64,000 nucleotides of DNA from Clavelina lepadiformis. Lineage: Eukaryota > Chordata > Ascidiacea > Aplousobranchia > Clavelinidae. Below the pieces are notes generated by a model. The model saw only the letters and a program-made list of their open reading frames with translations, searched no databases and had not been told where the DNA came from. Below are positions 25,589 through 38,640 of the stretch, piece after piece; positions within the stretch are counted from its first letter, which is position 1; each line of letters begins with the position of its first letter. The DNA is taken from contig NC_135248.1 in the NCBI RefSeq assembly GCF_947623445.1, positions 3,658,977 to 3,722,976 of the forward strand, given 5' to 3'. The position numbers were made by a program, and so were the translations under genes.

Positions 25589-27438
25589 TTAACATGTCAA
25601 GTATTCCAGCCGAAGGTTCGGATGTCTATTGTGCATTACAATGATCAGTCGGATGTACCTAGCTACCACTGCGTGTGGAAAAATATTTGTTACTTTGGTA
25701 TCTTTAACGTCCCGATTTCCTTGAAATATCTGAAAAAAGAAGTTAACAAAATAATTTCGGCTTAGATGTTCAAAGTTATCCGTTGGTGTAACTATTTCCA
25801 AGACGTGTTAAAGCGTTTGATAACCACGCCTAAAGGTAATTTTACAATGTTTTTTTCAACTATAACCTGCACAACATATATGTAAGCTTATACCAAATCT
25901 TTTCCACCGCTTTGTATCGTTTGCATGTCACTGGTGGAATTCCCATAAGATATTTTATAACTCCTCACAAAATTCGGATACGGACTTCCGGAAGGTCTGC
26001 CTTGAGTGATAACTCCAGTCAAACTCGTTGACACTTTTAAGTCGATTTGAATCCAATGACTAACACTTTCTGGAATTAACAAAGAAAAAAAAAGATTATT
26101 TACCAAACAAATAAACGAAAAAATTTAATATAATCTACAAACGTGTCTACAAAGCGTGCGTGCGTGTGTGTGTGTGTGATGTAAAGATATGCATCAATTA
26201 CTACAACTTGTGCATAAAACTCAAATCACATTTCTAAGGCGGCTTGATCGGATTTTTGTTTGAAAAGTTTTCAAAAGGCTCGACTCGATCTTTGTCAGAA
26301 ATCAACTAAACTTAATATAGGTATAACATCTCATTGGTTATAAACGACATTAAATTCAATTGCTTATATGTATTTCAATACGTTTTCAAATGTTTCTGAT
26401 GCTGTATGAATGCACAGGATTTTAAACATTGATTAATTTCGTCACAATGTCTTTGTCGGTGTTTGCTTGGAGACTTGTAACTTAACACGTGGGTAAGGTT
26501 ATATTGATGGGCAATAAATTAATTCAGTGTAGTATATTACTATAGATGCAAGAAATGACTTATTTGAGTAAACTCGAACTAATTTTCTGTAACGAAACGA
26601 CTCGAGGCGTAACGCGATTGATTGATGCGTAACAATTCTGACTAATGTGGCGTAAGTGATAAACACATCAATGACTTTTATGGTAAAAAGAAAGAAAATG
26701 CAATAAAAAAAAAGTTGAAAGTGAGAACTGGATTTCAAACTTACCATCCCTTGGGCTCCAAGCCCCTATATTACTTTCTGATCCAAAAGTGTTATCAAGT
26801 CTTGCTCGGAAAGCTTCGCGACCAACTCCATTAACCGAAGAAGCAGTAATATCCTCATCTCTCACTCTTCCATCTTTAAGTCCAACCGTGCACGAAGCAG
26901 CTACAGTTGATTTAAAACGGGAAAAGTCAGGAAATCAATTAAGGTGAAATAAATCGTTAGTTATCCACACTTTGAAGCAAAGGAGTCAAAATCTTCACTT
27001 ACCTTCATCGTGTCTTTTTTGCTCTCGTCGTTCCACGATGATAACGTTTAAGGCATCTGTGATTTAAAGCGTTTCTTTTTAAAATTATATAATAGTTCGA
27101 TATATGACAGCTTGTTTTTAAAGTTTAGTCTTGCTTTTATATTTAGGGCTCTCTTTTATTGTTTTTTCCATACCTTCGACAGCTTGAAGTTTTCCACGCA
27201 GCTCTTCGATTTCGGTGGGATTACACACACCCTGTCCTGGCACACCTTGCACACCTGGCGGACCAATACTACCTTTCGTACCAGGTATACCAGGCGGTCC
27301 CCGACGTCCAGGTGGACCCTGGGCCGGTGAGGGCTCATGATTGTCACCTTGCTGTGTGAGAGTCAGACAAACTTGCTGATTTGCGTTGCCAGAAATGACA
27401 AAATTAATAACACAAAAGACTAGAATTAGGTTTTGCAT
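25589..27438 (-). CDS. Secreted collagen-like plus F5/8C (discoidin) protein, copy 1
   Basis: Predicted 263 aa from five exons on the minus strand: 27174-27438, 27003-27056, 26745-26900, 25894-26069, 25589-25729, all GT-AG and in phase. Residues 1-20 form a hydrophobic signal peptide. About ten Gly-X-Y triplets start near residue 41 (GPPGRRGPPGIPGTKG). A short charged neck follows (EIEELRGKLQAVE), then a full F5/8 type C domain. The domain starts with ASCTVGLKDGRVRDEDITAS, has the core WIQIDLKV, and ends RYIRLI...RLEYLTC, giving the usual terminal cysteine pair. The layout is like a ficolin with the fibrinogen head replaced by a discoidin head, so a trimeric secreted carbohydrate- or lipid-binding protein is inferred; the ligand is unknown. 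A tandem paralog lies about 3.3 kb away in the same orientation. Confidence 0.92.
26155..26178. repeat. GT/GC microsatellite
   Basis: A short run of GCGTGCGTGCGTGTGTG type sequence inside the intron between exons 3 and 4 of the first collagen-discoidin gene. Confidence 0.8.
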
Positions 27439-30400
27439 TTTGTTAAACAGAGACTTTTACACGTTATAGTTCGACTTATAATTTCTATCAGGTCCTGCAA
27501 TATAACACAGAAGAGAACTATGGTTATTAATTTTAAATCTAAAAACTGTATTTTAAAAGTTTTCTGGTAACTTTGATAATATTAACGTAACAAATTAAAC
27601 TCTTTTGTTTTCAAAAGTGTTTTTTGTTATCTTTAGTTCTTTTTCAAATATGTTTTGTTTGAAATTTATTTTTAAATTCATTCTAGTATTATACATGCAT
27701 CTTGTTACTTTAACTTCTTAAGCAGTTCACGACTGACTCAATATGACCTTGCTAGATGTTAATTGCTCATTTCATGATGATCGCATTAACATGCACATAG
27801 CTTATGGCAGCTACTTATTTCTTTTACATACTGTTAGGGTAAAAGCCAGCTACGATAACAAAAAAGCTTTGTGGTATTTCTCTGTAGCAAATTTTCTTCG
27901 AATCCATGCGGTTAATCGGTTACCACAGGTCTGCTGAACAACTTTAGACGCCTGGGACGATTTTTCTGAAAATCGTTTGACTGATTCTAAGACAATGAAC
28001 TTGAGATTTAGTAAAACAAAGAATTTAGCAGCAATTTGTACAATTTGTACGATTCTTACAAATCGTCCAATACCCTTTTTATCTGGAGCCGGGGCCTTTT
28101 AAAATTGTTTGAATTCTTCCGACTTCAACATAACGCATTCTAAAAAGTTATTAAATTTATAACTTTTTCAGAATCATTGCTATGCTACGAAAATCTTCTG
28201 CCAAATCATACTGAGCTGTCTTACCACCCTCTTATCTGCGTCTGGACAACGTGGTTGTAAATATGAAAATTTAAATTTTTGCTTTTTTTCATTGTATTTA
28301 GCGTCCCGGATGCTAGTTGCCATCAGCAGGTTAACACCATGACAATTTTCATGCACTTTTTAAGCCTTCCAGACTTCATCACTTTCCTCTGCGTATTAGC
28401 GCACGTTGTTATCAGTGTATTACCAGTAGCTTCCTCACGATGCCGATAAAATGTTGAAATTGATTGATTGAGGCTTTTACACGTCGTGCGCTATTTCTGC
28501 AACACAAAACCTTATTTGCAACTTGCATCATATTTAGCCAAGCACAATACATATGGTTAGTAGGTGCGATGGTGTCACATAAATAAACCATCTGCTTCCT
28601 TCTACAATCGATTCAAAACCCTGCCGTAAATCTTGATAGGTCTTGAAACATCAGGTTCAAGATAGAGATGAGAATATGAATAAAAAAGGGGCTACCATAT
28701 TATGTCCTCTTTGTGGTGAATTTGTTCTCCGTTGTCAAGAAAAAATATTGTCCTCCGGGGGCGTTCTAAAAAATCCAAACGCTATCATTTTGAGTTTTGT
28801 TTTTTACAGTCAAGAAAAATTTTCATCAGAAATTGAAAAGTATAGGGCGCTTGATACGAAATGTAATACGCCGGCTTTTTACAACACTGACGCATGGAAC
28901 GTATTTTTTTCTTTTATGCAACCAAATAGCTTAAAGAAGAGATCGTCTTCCTGTCGAGTTAGTGTTCAATTGTGTACAATTTCAATGGTGACATGCAACC
29001 AACTTTACAATTTTGAAATATTACGAACTTAATAGTTAAAGCTGATTTTGCGTTATTGAACAAAGTCAAGGAACTGGTAAATATTTATGCTCGAAACTGA
29101 AGTGACTTTGCACAAATAAGCTCAGTTTTTGTCTTTAGTGTTTTTTTATGGAAACTGCAGCTGTATTTATCACACAAAAACGCCAAAAATATTGCTAAGG
29201 AATTTCGTACATTTGGTAAAGTTATAACAGCGTTATTATTTCACTTGAAAGTAAAATCTACAAACGTATCGAATCCGACGATGAAAATATGGTAACCCTA
29301 AATAAATAAGCTGATAAACAACTTTGATGAATGTAGCTGTCGAAAAGCAAATACGTACAAGAAGTACGTATAGAGCCTAGTCTCGTGACTGAATTTAAAT
29401 AGCTCAGTTTGCTACATGTTGCAAATAATGCAGAATTTTGCATTAAACAAATGAAAATGCCACGAACATACAGTTTTCACCTGTGTAATGTCATTTATCT
29501 TGAACGGCATGAGGTTTACAACTTACTGTTTATCATTAAGCAAAGTTTACTAACAGTCGATCAACGCCGAATATATCTTTTAAGCTATCGCAGTCTTAAG
29601 ATATTATTTTACCAGGTAGATGTAGAACACGGTATACTCAGCATACGCATGAAATCGTTCGAATTGTGCTATTTTTAAGTGTGAAATGTACTTTTCAGAC
29701 GTGATAGAATTACTCGAGATTGAAACTTCCGTGAGCGGTATCATGGTTACAAAAATAACATTATGGTGCTGTCCAGTCATCAACTCGTTGTAGAACCCAT
29801 ACTTTCTACGTAGAAGTAAAATAACTTTTATAACAACTTTCTATTTCACGTTATATATTGTACAGCAAAATGTTTTTGTAAGTATATGTGATGTTTATTA
29901 CTGATAACAATATTACGATGGCATTTAACTTCGATAGCACGAGAAAACGCAATACAGCAGCAAACCACCTATTTGTATTAAATGCTTTTTGCATGAATTA
30001 TCTATAAGCCATGGATTGCATAGTGTTAGTTTACGAGGGCACACATCACTAAAACTAGTCTGGCATTACGCTGTTTAATTCATGATTGGATAATTAAAAA
30101 TATAAGGTGCTGTATTTTCTTGTATGCCCTGAAACCAACTGAACACTCTTTAAGTTATCTCATATTGATTAATGGCTTTCAAGTGTTAGGAAAACAAAAT
30201 AGAAAACCGTTTTCTTAAATTTGGTAATTGTTTTAATAGTTATAATACTTCATGATATTACAGACTTCGCTATTTTTTCGAAATATTTTGTCGCAAATAA
30301 GCGAACAAGGAAAAAAATATTTAAGCTAATCATGAATAAAGTCTCAACAAAATATTTTCATGGAAGCTGATAAAGAAGAGAATCGTAAAAAGTTTGTTGT

Positions 30401-30693
30401 CCATTTTATAACAGCTTTTAATGAAAGTTGGAAACTCTGAAATATACGAGCATGTTTGCAGCTAAATAGGCCAGACGTTATTGCGTAATCATGTTTGACA
30501 AATGTTGTTTATGTTAAAGAACCGAAATTCCGATAACTAGCTTATCTGAATTCAGTTTAAAATACACTCAACAAACTTAACGTCGAATAGAAATGCATAA
30601 GTCTACAACAAGGTTTGGATTATCATTTTGGCAATATTTCACTAAGCATAATGATTTCAGAATGCAACCCCTGCTATATCACAGCAGATTGCT
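27439..30693. other. Spacer between the two collagen-discoidin genes
   Basis: The proximal part should hold the promoter of copy 1, and the distal part the 3' end of copy 2. An open frame of 129 codons at 28643-29032 (+) has no splice partners and no family resemblance, so I do not call it. No repeat of note was found. Confidence 0.45.
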
Positions 30694-31997
30694 TTAACAA
30701 GTCAGATACTCCATACGAAGATTGGCGTGAGTGTTGTAAGTGACAACAATCAGTCGGATGTATCTTGCTACCACTGGACTTGGAAATATATTTGTCACTT
30801 TGTTGTCATGATTTCTATTGCCTTGAAATATCTATAAACACAATTAACATAGTTTGAGATTTCAAATATTTAATAATTTGTTGTTTTTATTAGTAAATTA
30901 AACACCAAATGCCGGATTTAACCATGCATAGTTAATGGTCATGCATGCAAATACTAAATAACACTTACAGCTTACAAATCATTACTCACCAAATTTCTTC
31001 CAATTCTTTGTATAGTTTGCATGTTGCTGGTGGAATTCCCGTACGATATTTTGTAACTAGTCACCCAGTAATCATTTCCACTGGGTCTTCCTTGAGTAAT
31101 AACTCCAGTCAAAGTAGTCGGTACTTTCAAGTCAACTTGAATCCATGCACTGGTTTGTGCTATTTACAATGAATAAGTTATGCCAAAATTACATTGCATA
31201 ACGACTGCAGTTTACGTATAAACGGAAAAATGTAACCACATATGTGAGACCAAAGGCCGATTGACTTAAATTTCGACAGTATACTATATTTTTATTTCAA
31301 TTTCAATTTACGCGATTTTGCATTCCAAGCCCCAATGTCAGTAGCAGCTGATCCAAAGGTGTTATCAAGTCTTGCTCGGAAAGCTTCGCGACCAACTCCA
31401 TGAACCGAAGAAGCAGTAATATCCTCATCTCTCACTCTTCCATCTTTAAGTCCAACCGTGCACGAAGCAGCTACAGTTGATTTAAAACGGGAAAAGTCAG
31501 GAAATCAATTAAGGTGAAATAAATCGTTAGTTATCCACATTTTGAAGCAATGGAGTCAAAGTCTTCACTTGCCTTCATCGTGTCTTTTTTGCTCCTGTCT
31601 TTCCACAATAATAACGTTTAATGCATCTGAGATTAAAAACGTTTTACTGCATTTTGCTATAGTTCTGTATGATAGTTTATTTTCAAAACGTTTAGGCCTA
31701 ATCTTGCTTTCATTTGGGCTTTTTCGTGTTATTTTCCTCACCTTCAAAAGCTTGAAGTTTTCCACGCAGCTCTTCGATTTCGCTGGGATTACACCCGCAC
31801 TGTCCTGGCACACCTGGCGGACCAATATTACCTTTCGTACCAGGTAGACCAGGCGGTCCCCGACGTCCAGGTGGACCCTGGGCCGATGAGGGCTCATGAT
31901 TGTCACCTTGCTGTGTGAGAGTCAGACAAACTTGCTGATTTGCTTTGGCAGTGACAGCAAAGTGAAGCAGATAAACAAAGAAAATCGCGTTTTGCAT
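30694..31997 (-). CDS. Secreted collagen-like plus F5/8C (discoidin) protein, copy 2
   Basis: Predicted 258 aa with the same five-exon plan as its neighbour: 31742-31997, 31573-31626, 31312-31470, 30990-31159, 30694-30831. Signal peptide, then a Gly-X-Y run one triplet shorter (a 9-base in-frame difference near 31811), then a neck and an F5/8C domain with core AWIQVDLKV and ending RLIVV...RMEYLTC. The intron after exon 2 starts with GC rather than GT (AAG then GCAAGT), the standard GC-AG variant; copy 1 has GTAAGT there. That 102-base intron and most of exon 3 are nearly identical to copy 1, while exons 4-5, the last half of exon 3 and the signal peptide differ clearly. That pattern suggests duplication with later local gene conversion (inference). 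All phases match, so it looks functional. Confidence 0.91.
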
Positions 31998-34016
31998 TTT
32001 GCATCAACAAAATATTCTTCACCTAACTAAGCTGTATGTTCCACTATACGCTGTAATACAATACATATAGAACTAAATAAACCGGCTTACTGAAACTGTA
32101 TACCAGTTCTCTGGTTACTTGTGGAGCGGTAAATGTAGGTTTCTTAACAATCATGTCCATCGTTAAAAGTTTTGCGGAATTAAAAGCATACAATATTATT
32201 TTCAGCAGTTTTGAAGATTTCAAAAAATCTTTCTAAGATATTGCTTCATTATAGTAAACGCTGTTTAACACGAAACGAACTTTTAAGGCACGTGTCACTT
32301 TGACTATATAAACGTTGAACTGCAAAAAAAAGATACAAAGAATATTTATATAGGAGCAGATGACACAACAAAGAAATTTCCTGTTCTTGTGCATAGAGTT
32401 AATTGTGTTGAAGAGCTGACGTAGCATTCTGTTTAAAACTTGGTTTAGGGTAAAGCTATTTATCACTTATATTCTTTAAAAGTAACCCATACTTTAAATA
32501 TAGAGTAAGAGGAAGCTAGCTCTATATTTGAGACAATCTTGGGGACAACACGTTTATGAAAAAAATTCTCTCTTCCGCTTTTGATCAATTAAACAGTGCA
32601 ACAAGAGCGAACTTTTTCAGATTGCGGTTTTGGTAGTCATGTCGTAAACAGCACATTCACAAGTTTGATGTCACTGTTTGATGGGCATCGCTAACGGTGC
32701 CTATCTAAGATACTAAATAAATAACCAGGGAACACATAACTAATTTTTCGCCGGTACAGAATGTACAGGTCTTAAATTTATAATCTGCTTTAACAGTCAA
32801 ATGAAACATTTCTCATGAACTTTAGAGCTTTTATTTTCGCAGGTTTTCACTGAGTGCGCAAGCACAGCTTCAAAGACTAAATGGACTTATTTTAGGCTTA
32901 TTAAATATCATAGTTTGTTTTGTAAACGTGTATAAAATATACAAAATAAATGAAAAGTTCAGACCGATTATTATCTACCAATGACTTGAATGCTGATCTT
33001 CTCAGTGTATATTACGTTATGTTGCCATGGCAACAGCTCCTGCAGCGTAGTGGTTATTCAGAGTCTTAGATAGCAATGAGAAAGAGTACATGGGCTTGCT
33101 ACAAATCAGTAACAGCGATATTATCATCGATGTAACCATGATATTTGATAAAAACTATTTCTTGGTATTAATATATACCTGGTATGAATGTTGCAATTCA
33201 TATGATTTATGCAACAGCAGTTGCATAGACAAAAACTATTCCGCCGATTAGTTAAATTTCTTCAAATTGATTGCTGATATTCTGTTTAAAAAGATTTTCC
33301 AGATTCTCCCGCTGTTGATTTTGAATTAAGCCTTGCCATTGAAAGCGCCAGTCATCGTCCAAGTACAATAAACACCGTTAAAATATGTTTATTTACCAAC
33401 CCGTCCAATATGTACTGCTTAGATTGCACAAAAAGAAGTGGCAAAGGAAAACCATAATTCCTCGAGCCACTTTGCAAAACACATTCGATAAAATATATTG
33501 CTTAACGTTTGAAGTGGAGCTGAGGACTTTTCATATAAGTTAGAACTTTGCTTAAGCGAGTGATTGTAACCAACCGGGCTTTGTAACCTTTAATCTTGGT
33601 AGAAGGGCGCAGATAAGTTGGGTATGAACGTGTTTCCTTTCGAAAACACAGTGGATATTTTTTACCAATTAATTTGTTAAATTATCGTAACTGTGGCGTT
33701 TAATCATAGTTTTCAGCCAAGCTATGAAAATTTTTTGATTGTGACACCACCAGAGAATAAACTATTTGGAGCAAGGAGGAACGCTAGAAATGTTAAACTG
33801 CTTATTATTGTTTGCTTGGTTTGTACTTACGCCAGGTAGAAACTTTTTACCTGCTGAGTTTTACAAAAACAATCAACGAATTAGTTTGATTTGAGTAAAT
33901 AAAAACAACAATTAAGCTGCTCCATCATTTCCTTTCTCACATCAAGCAAGTTTTCCTGGTACAAAATTCCTTATTGCACTTTCATAGAAAAATTGGCACA
34001 AAAAGACGAGAAAAAT
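31998..34016. other. Intergenic, no gene recognised
   Basis: AT-rich spacer between the second collagen-discoidin gene and the asparaginase-like gene. It should hold the promoter of the former and the 3' end of the latter. No exon, repeat or clear polyadenylation signal was identified. Confidence 0.45.
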
Positions 34017-36644
34017 TCAAAGCTTTTCAGCAGAAATGTTAACCATGTCAAAACCGAATTGGATAAAATTGTTTGTTGATATGTTTCGTGAGTCGTACGG
34101 TGATTCCCCGCCTATTCTAGCCCAAGACATCTTTGGAGTAGTAAAATGAATCCCGACGCGTCCTCCGGGATCTAAAGATATCACACCTCCTCTTCCGCTG
34201 GTCTTCCTCCACATGTACTCCAGTGACTTTTGCGATGCTTCTTGTGGCGACATACCTAAATCAAACAGCTTATAGTCGTCCAATATTTTACCAACCATGA
34301 CCAGACGCTAATTATCACCCGTTCTAAAATATGTGTAACTACACGATAAACGGTAACAATTAATGCCATCATGTTTAAGATGCTACAGTAAGTTGTACAG
34401 GATGATAAATTAGTGCAAACCCTACCGTTTTCAACGTGTATGCTTATTAAACGCGACAGATTGACGTTCAAAATTGAATCTCCATGACCGGTTGCTACCA
34501 CAGCCACTGAAAAGACAATTCACGTTTTAAAATTGACAACGGCATGAATATGGTAATCCCACCTTCCCCTTCTTGGCAGGTCAAGTTAACTTTCATATTG
34601 CAATTTGAATGCTTGGTCTTAGAATTTTTTTCAAGTTTTAATATACCAGGTATTCAACACTTGAACATACGTGACGATTATGGTAAAGTATGGCGTCACG
34701 TATATGCCTGCATTTATTGTAACCTCTGCTTTTTTACTCCAGGCAGTTACATACAACACAAAATGTCCCGAAAACTAGAATGATAATTCGTATAATTTTC
34801 TATTGACTATTACTAAATCATAAATGAGTGAATAATTGGAAATCTTGAACATACTGAAGAATGCTGAGAGTCCGTAATGATTAGAATAACATTAGAACCA
34901 TTAAGGCCATTATATAGCCCACTGTGTATATGAACGATTTTATTTTCAACACCTGAGCTATTGTCGGCAAATCCTCCACTTCCCGCTATAGCGCAGTCCG
35001 ATATTCTTCCTGCGGATTGGATGCTGATTCCCCCAGAAGATGTGGCGCACGCAACGTTGCCATGGCAATCACGGGCAACAGCTCCAACAGCGTTGTGATC
35101 ACTGCATAGGTAGTAATGACTTATGAGCAAGTCGAACAGTCACTGCACATTGCAGAACTTTCAATTAACATATGTGATAGTTTAATCTTTTGTACGGGTT
35201 GCTCAAGTAGGGAAAATGCTAATCTATTTTATGAGACAGCAACCGGGAATATAAACAAACACTGTGGAGACATTATTTTTGTCACTTTTACCGGGGGCTT
35301 GCCACTTCAGTTAGATCAAAGACTTAGGTACACCACGTTTATTCGGAAATCATGTGTTTGCAACAAAAAGGTTAGCATTGAGATTACCTGTAAAATGGTT
35401 CTTCAAACGTTCTACGTTGCTGTAATCTCTTTCTGGTCATATCAGTCTTAAAATATTCGGGAGGTTTCTCTTCCAGTCCAAACCGCCGTGCGAGTTCCAA
35501 AGACGCGTTCCCATTCAGCAAACTGTGATGGCTCTGAAATGTGTTGTGGAAACGCTTAATGGCGCAAAGGCGGTTTCCATTTTCAATCAAAACAGTTGAA
35601 AAAACATGATAAATTGCGATATATATAATCAAAATATTGTGTTCACTTGCACATTACCTTCCTTTTATGCATGCATGCATACTAACGTTTGGACGCAAAA
35701 TTCAAAAAGACACCACTGTGCATTATATACAGTTACATTAAATTAAGAAAAAAAGCGATTGCACTGTAGATACAGCAACAAGCCAACCCAGACGAAGTTG
35801 TAAAATTCTTACATGTTCCAAGACAAGATGTGCCACATCTACGGGGTTCTTTACGCCTTTAATTCCAGACACACCGCCACAGTTGCAAGTGTCTCCTCTC
35901 ATTACGAGTGCGTGCATTTCGACTTGGCCTTCTTCATTCGATAGAGATCCCCGACCTAGCAACAATGACAATATGGAAACTAAAAGTCGGCTAAAAATAA
36001 ACTAGTTTTCCCGAATACTGCGAGCTCTCATAATGGCACCATAATTGTTTCCGTTACGCTGCAGTGAGCCATTCAATGAGCTTCCTCAAAGTAGGCCTAC
36101 AGCAAATTGCGCACAGTAAAGTGTAAGTTTCTTACGCGTAACGAATTTTGGTACTGATGTGCTATGCTATGTTAGCCTAGTTTGTGCAACTCGGGGCTAG
36201 TAATGAAGGCGGTTAGCCTGGAACAAACTAACTTACCAGCATTAAATGCTGGGTTGTCCTCCATTGTTTTTACAGCATTGACCACAGCATCGACGCAAGT
36301 GCCACCATTCTGTAGCACTCTGCCAACACAAACCACTTTAAAAACGACAATATTAATGCTCATTGATGCGTGACAATTCATGGCTTTCATTTCCTGTGCT
36401 ATTCTTGGTGACTTGTTTTGTTGGTTCAGCTTATAATTTATAATGACAAAGATCTAATAATTATTTCACACATATATATCTTAAAGTGTTATTGCGCTTA
36501 CCGGTAACCGGCTGCTGCAGCTTGCTTGGTTCCAAGGGCCGACCATTGCATGTACCAGGTTTCAAGCGCGTCGGAAATGCCACCATGGACAATAATCACT
36601 GGTTGCCTGTTCAAGGCAGTATTTTGCGGAGAATCGACATTCAT
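34017..36644 (-). CDS. ASRGL1-like isoaspartyl peptidase/L-asparaginase, nucleophile Thr replaced by Ala
   Basis: Predicted 327 aa from seven minus-strand exons: 36502-36644, 36237-36319, 35813-35955, 35388-35533, 34953-35101, 34426-34506, 34017-34255, all GT-AG and in phase. The family (Ntn-hydrolase fold) hydrolyses L-asparagine and isoaspartyl dipeptides after self-cleavage just before a conserved threonine, which then acts as nucleophile. Seen here: QPVIIVHGG at the N-terminus, AVKTMEDNPAFNAG in the alpha subunit, ACATSSGGISIQ and GRISD (Arg204, Asp207), and ATGHGDSIL (Thr227), so most substrate-pocket residues are present. At the cleavage site, where active members read Gly-Thr or Asp-Thr before VGAVA, this gene reads HNAVGAVARD, with Ala176 at the nucleophile position. 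If the sequence is right, it should neither self-process nor catalyse. The ATG chosen is the second of two overlapping ones, the only one in frame. Confidence 0.9.
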
Positions 36645-38267
36645 CAACAAGTTTATCTTATTGTGGATATTCTTCAAAATTCTCTGTTAAATAGCGTATA
36701 GCCCATTAACGTTTCTGGTATTCCTCGTCACTTCGGAGCTTGGTCTCGGGTGCAATAACATTACTGTCTCCATTTAACGCAATATTACAATTTACAGTCT
36801 ACATTAGCAAACTTTAACAACTACAAACCAGTTAGTGAGAGACCTGCAGCCAATGCTTTCACTTTTAAGTCTAATACCAATCTAGATCGCCCGAGGGTTG
36901 TAAAACTGCTACAAGCAACGTACAGCAAATAAAAGCTTACTGGCGTGCCTTTTTGAGTCCTATTTCTTAGTCCATGCCAAATCTAGGTATAAAGATCCGA
37001 CAATAAAACTGTTTACTGGAATAGCTAGCACCATGAAAACAGTGTATAAATATCGAGGCATCTCAATAATCGCTGTGACACAGTTATACTGTTATACTAT
37101 ATCACGCGGAGCTGCAGAACAGAAAACATTTACATCCTTCTGCTGTGATAGTCGTGCTGTGAGGCAGTCTAAATAGATTTCCAGGCAGCAGCTTGGCACA
37201 GAGCAAAGCGATGTATTAGCTGACTAAATGGATTAGAATATCTGTTCCAAAACCAGCACAATGACGATTGCGGTACCCTAACGCGAGGAAATTGTTGCGC
37301 ATTCGCAGTGGTGATTAATGGGTTTTCACAGTCATGCGAAGAATAGGCGAAGTGCTTTTGTAAACCTTGTTTGCAGAACGAAGTCTTTTATAATTTCTAA
37401 GAGATATTAAAACTTTAGAATCGATTTGAGATATTGCAATCTGTTAGTAAACAGGTTTTGGGCGGCGTGTATGGTGGGGACCGCGAAAATACGTAGTCAA
37501 AGCCCTACGGTATACACAACTTAATAGACGTTGGCGTTTCCTATTGTTACGCACGATTGTCGCTAGCAAATAGTATTACGCATGTGCGGACGCGGTGGGG
37601 TTGATAGTACAGAATTCATACAAGTCATCCACCTTCTGCAAAACTAATGGACCGTTTATCCAATTCCCTTCAATAACTGTTTCATCTGGTTACCGCTATA
37701 TAATATCACAAGCAAGCAAGAGTGGCATTGGTTTCCCTTTTACGAGAACCGGATACACTTTTAACTTCCTCTAAAATCATATTAACGTCGGAATATTAAC
37801 GGAATATTCCGTTAAAGATCAAAGTTGTATAAACATACTTCTTCAAAAGTCATTCGAGTACAAACTTAACTCCACAGAAGTAACATAATAATTCAAAAGT
37901 AACTAACTTACTAAAAATGGCGCATATTATCTTTCACTTGGTTTGATTTCGTATTTGCATTGCAATTTGCTGTCTGCATAGGTTTAATTTAATATCTTTA
38001 TTTTTTGAGTTTTCTTCTAATCAAGTTTACACCATTTATTTTTCTTGAAAAAATCAACATTAAATTGTGAAAAATCTGAAATCAGAAAACTGTAAAGCGC
38101 ACAATAAGCACATTATAAAATTTAAACCCAAAACAACTCACAGACATGCAGTCAAGCTTTGCAAACGGAAATCACATGCAATATAGATGTTGCGTAATAG
38201 GCGTATGGCTTTTGCCCGGTCTGAGCGTTTTTCAACGGCTATAACCGCCACACCAGAGTGGCTAGAC
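36645..38267. other. Intergenic, no gene recognised
   Basis: Upstream of the asparaginase-like gene. The only structure noted is a short palindromic patch GGAATATTAACGGAATATTCC at about 37791-37811. No exon found. Confidence 0.45.
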
Positions 38268-38640
38268 CAGTGGTTCCCAAACTTTATCTACTCGCGTACC
38301 ATTTTTTTGGTTTATGCAGCGTTCTCGTACCACCTACATTGTAGGACTATAAAAACTGACTTCAAGGATTTATTACCTAGTAATAAATGACGTTCTATTT
38401 CGTCACAAAGAAACGCTGTTTTACAATCCAATGCGTCAATACCCTAAGGAATTAGTATTCAGTAGGGAATATAGCATGAAATTTTACGCTCTACCTAATT
38501 TATGTGAATTAAAATAATGCCGACGACAATAAAAGATCATTTGCGATCGTTTGGTGTAAACTTGATAAGTTGCTCGCGTACCACCTGGAAGACTTTTGTG
38601 TACCACTAGTGGTACGCGTACCATAGTTTGGGAACCACTG
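38268..38640. mobile_element. hAT-type MITE with near-perfect 8-bp target duplication
   Basis: A 373-bp element runs from CAGTGGTTCCCAAACTTT to the inverted TAGTTTGGGAACCACTG. The flanking eight bases, GGCTAGAC on the left and CGCTAGAC on the right, differ at one position. Words built on CGCGTACCA occur near both ends. There is no reading frame of note. Confidence 0.88.

Noticed and set aside
28643-29032. 129-codon open frame on the + strand with a CPLC motif
   Set aside because: No splice sites, no neighbours in phase, no family resemblance and low-complexity AT-driven composition after the first third; most likely chance.
35116-35451. 111-codon + strand frame
   Set aside because: Opposite-strand shadow over exon 4 and intron of the asparaginase-like gene; no homology.
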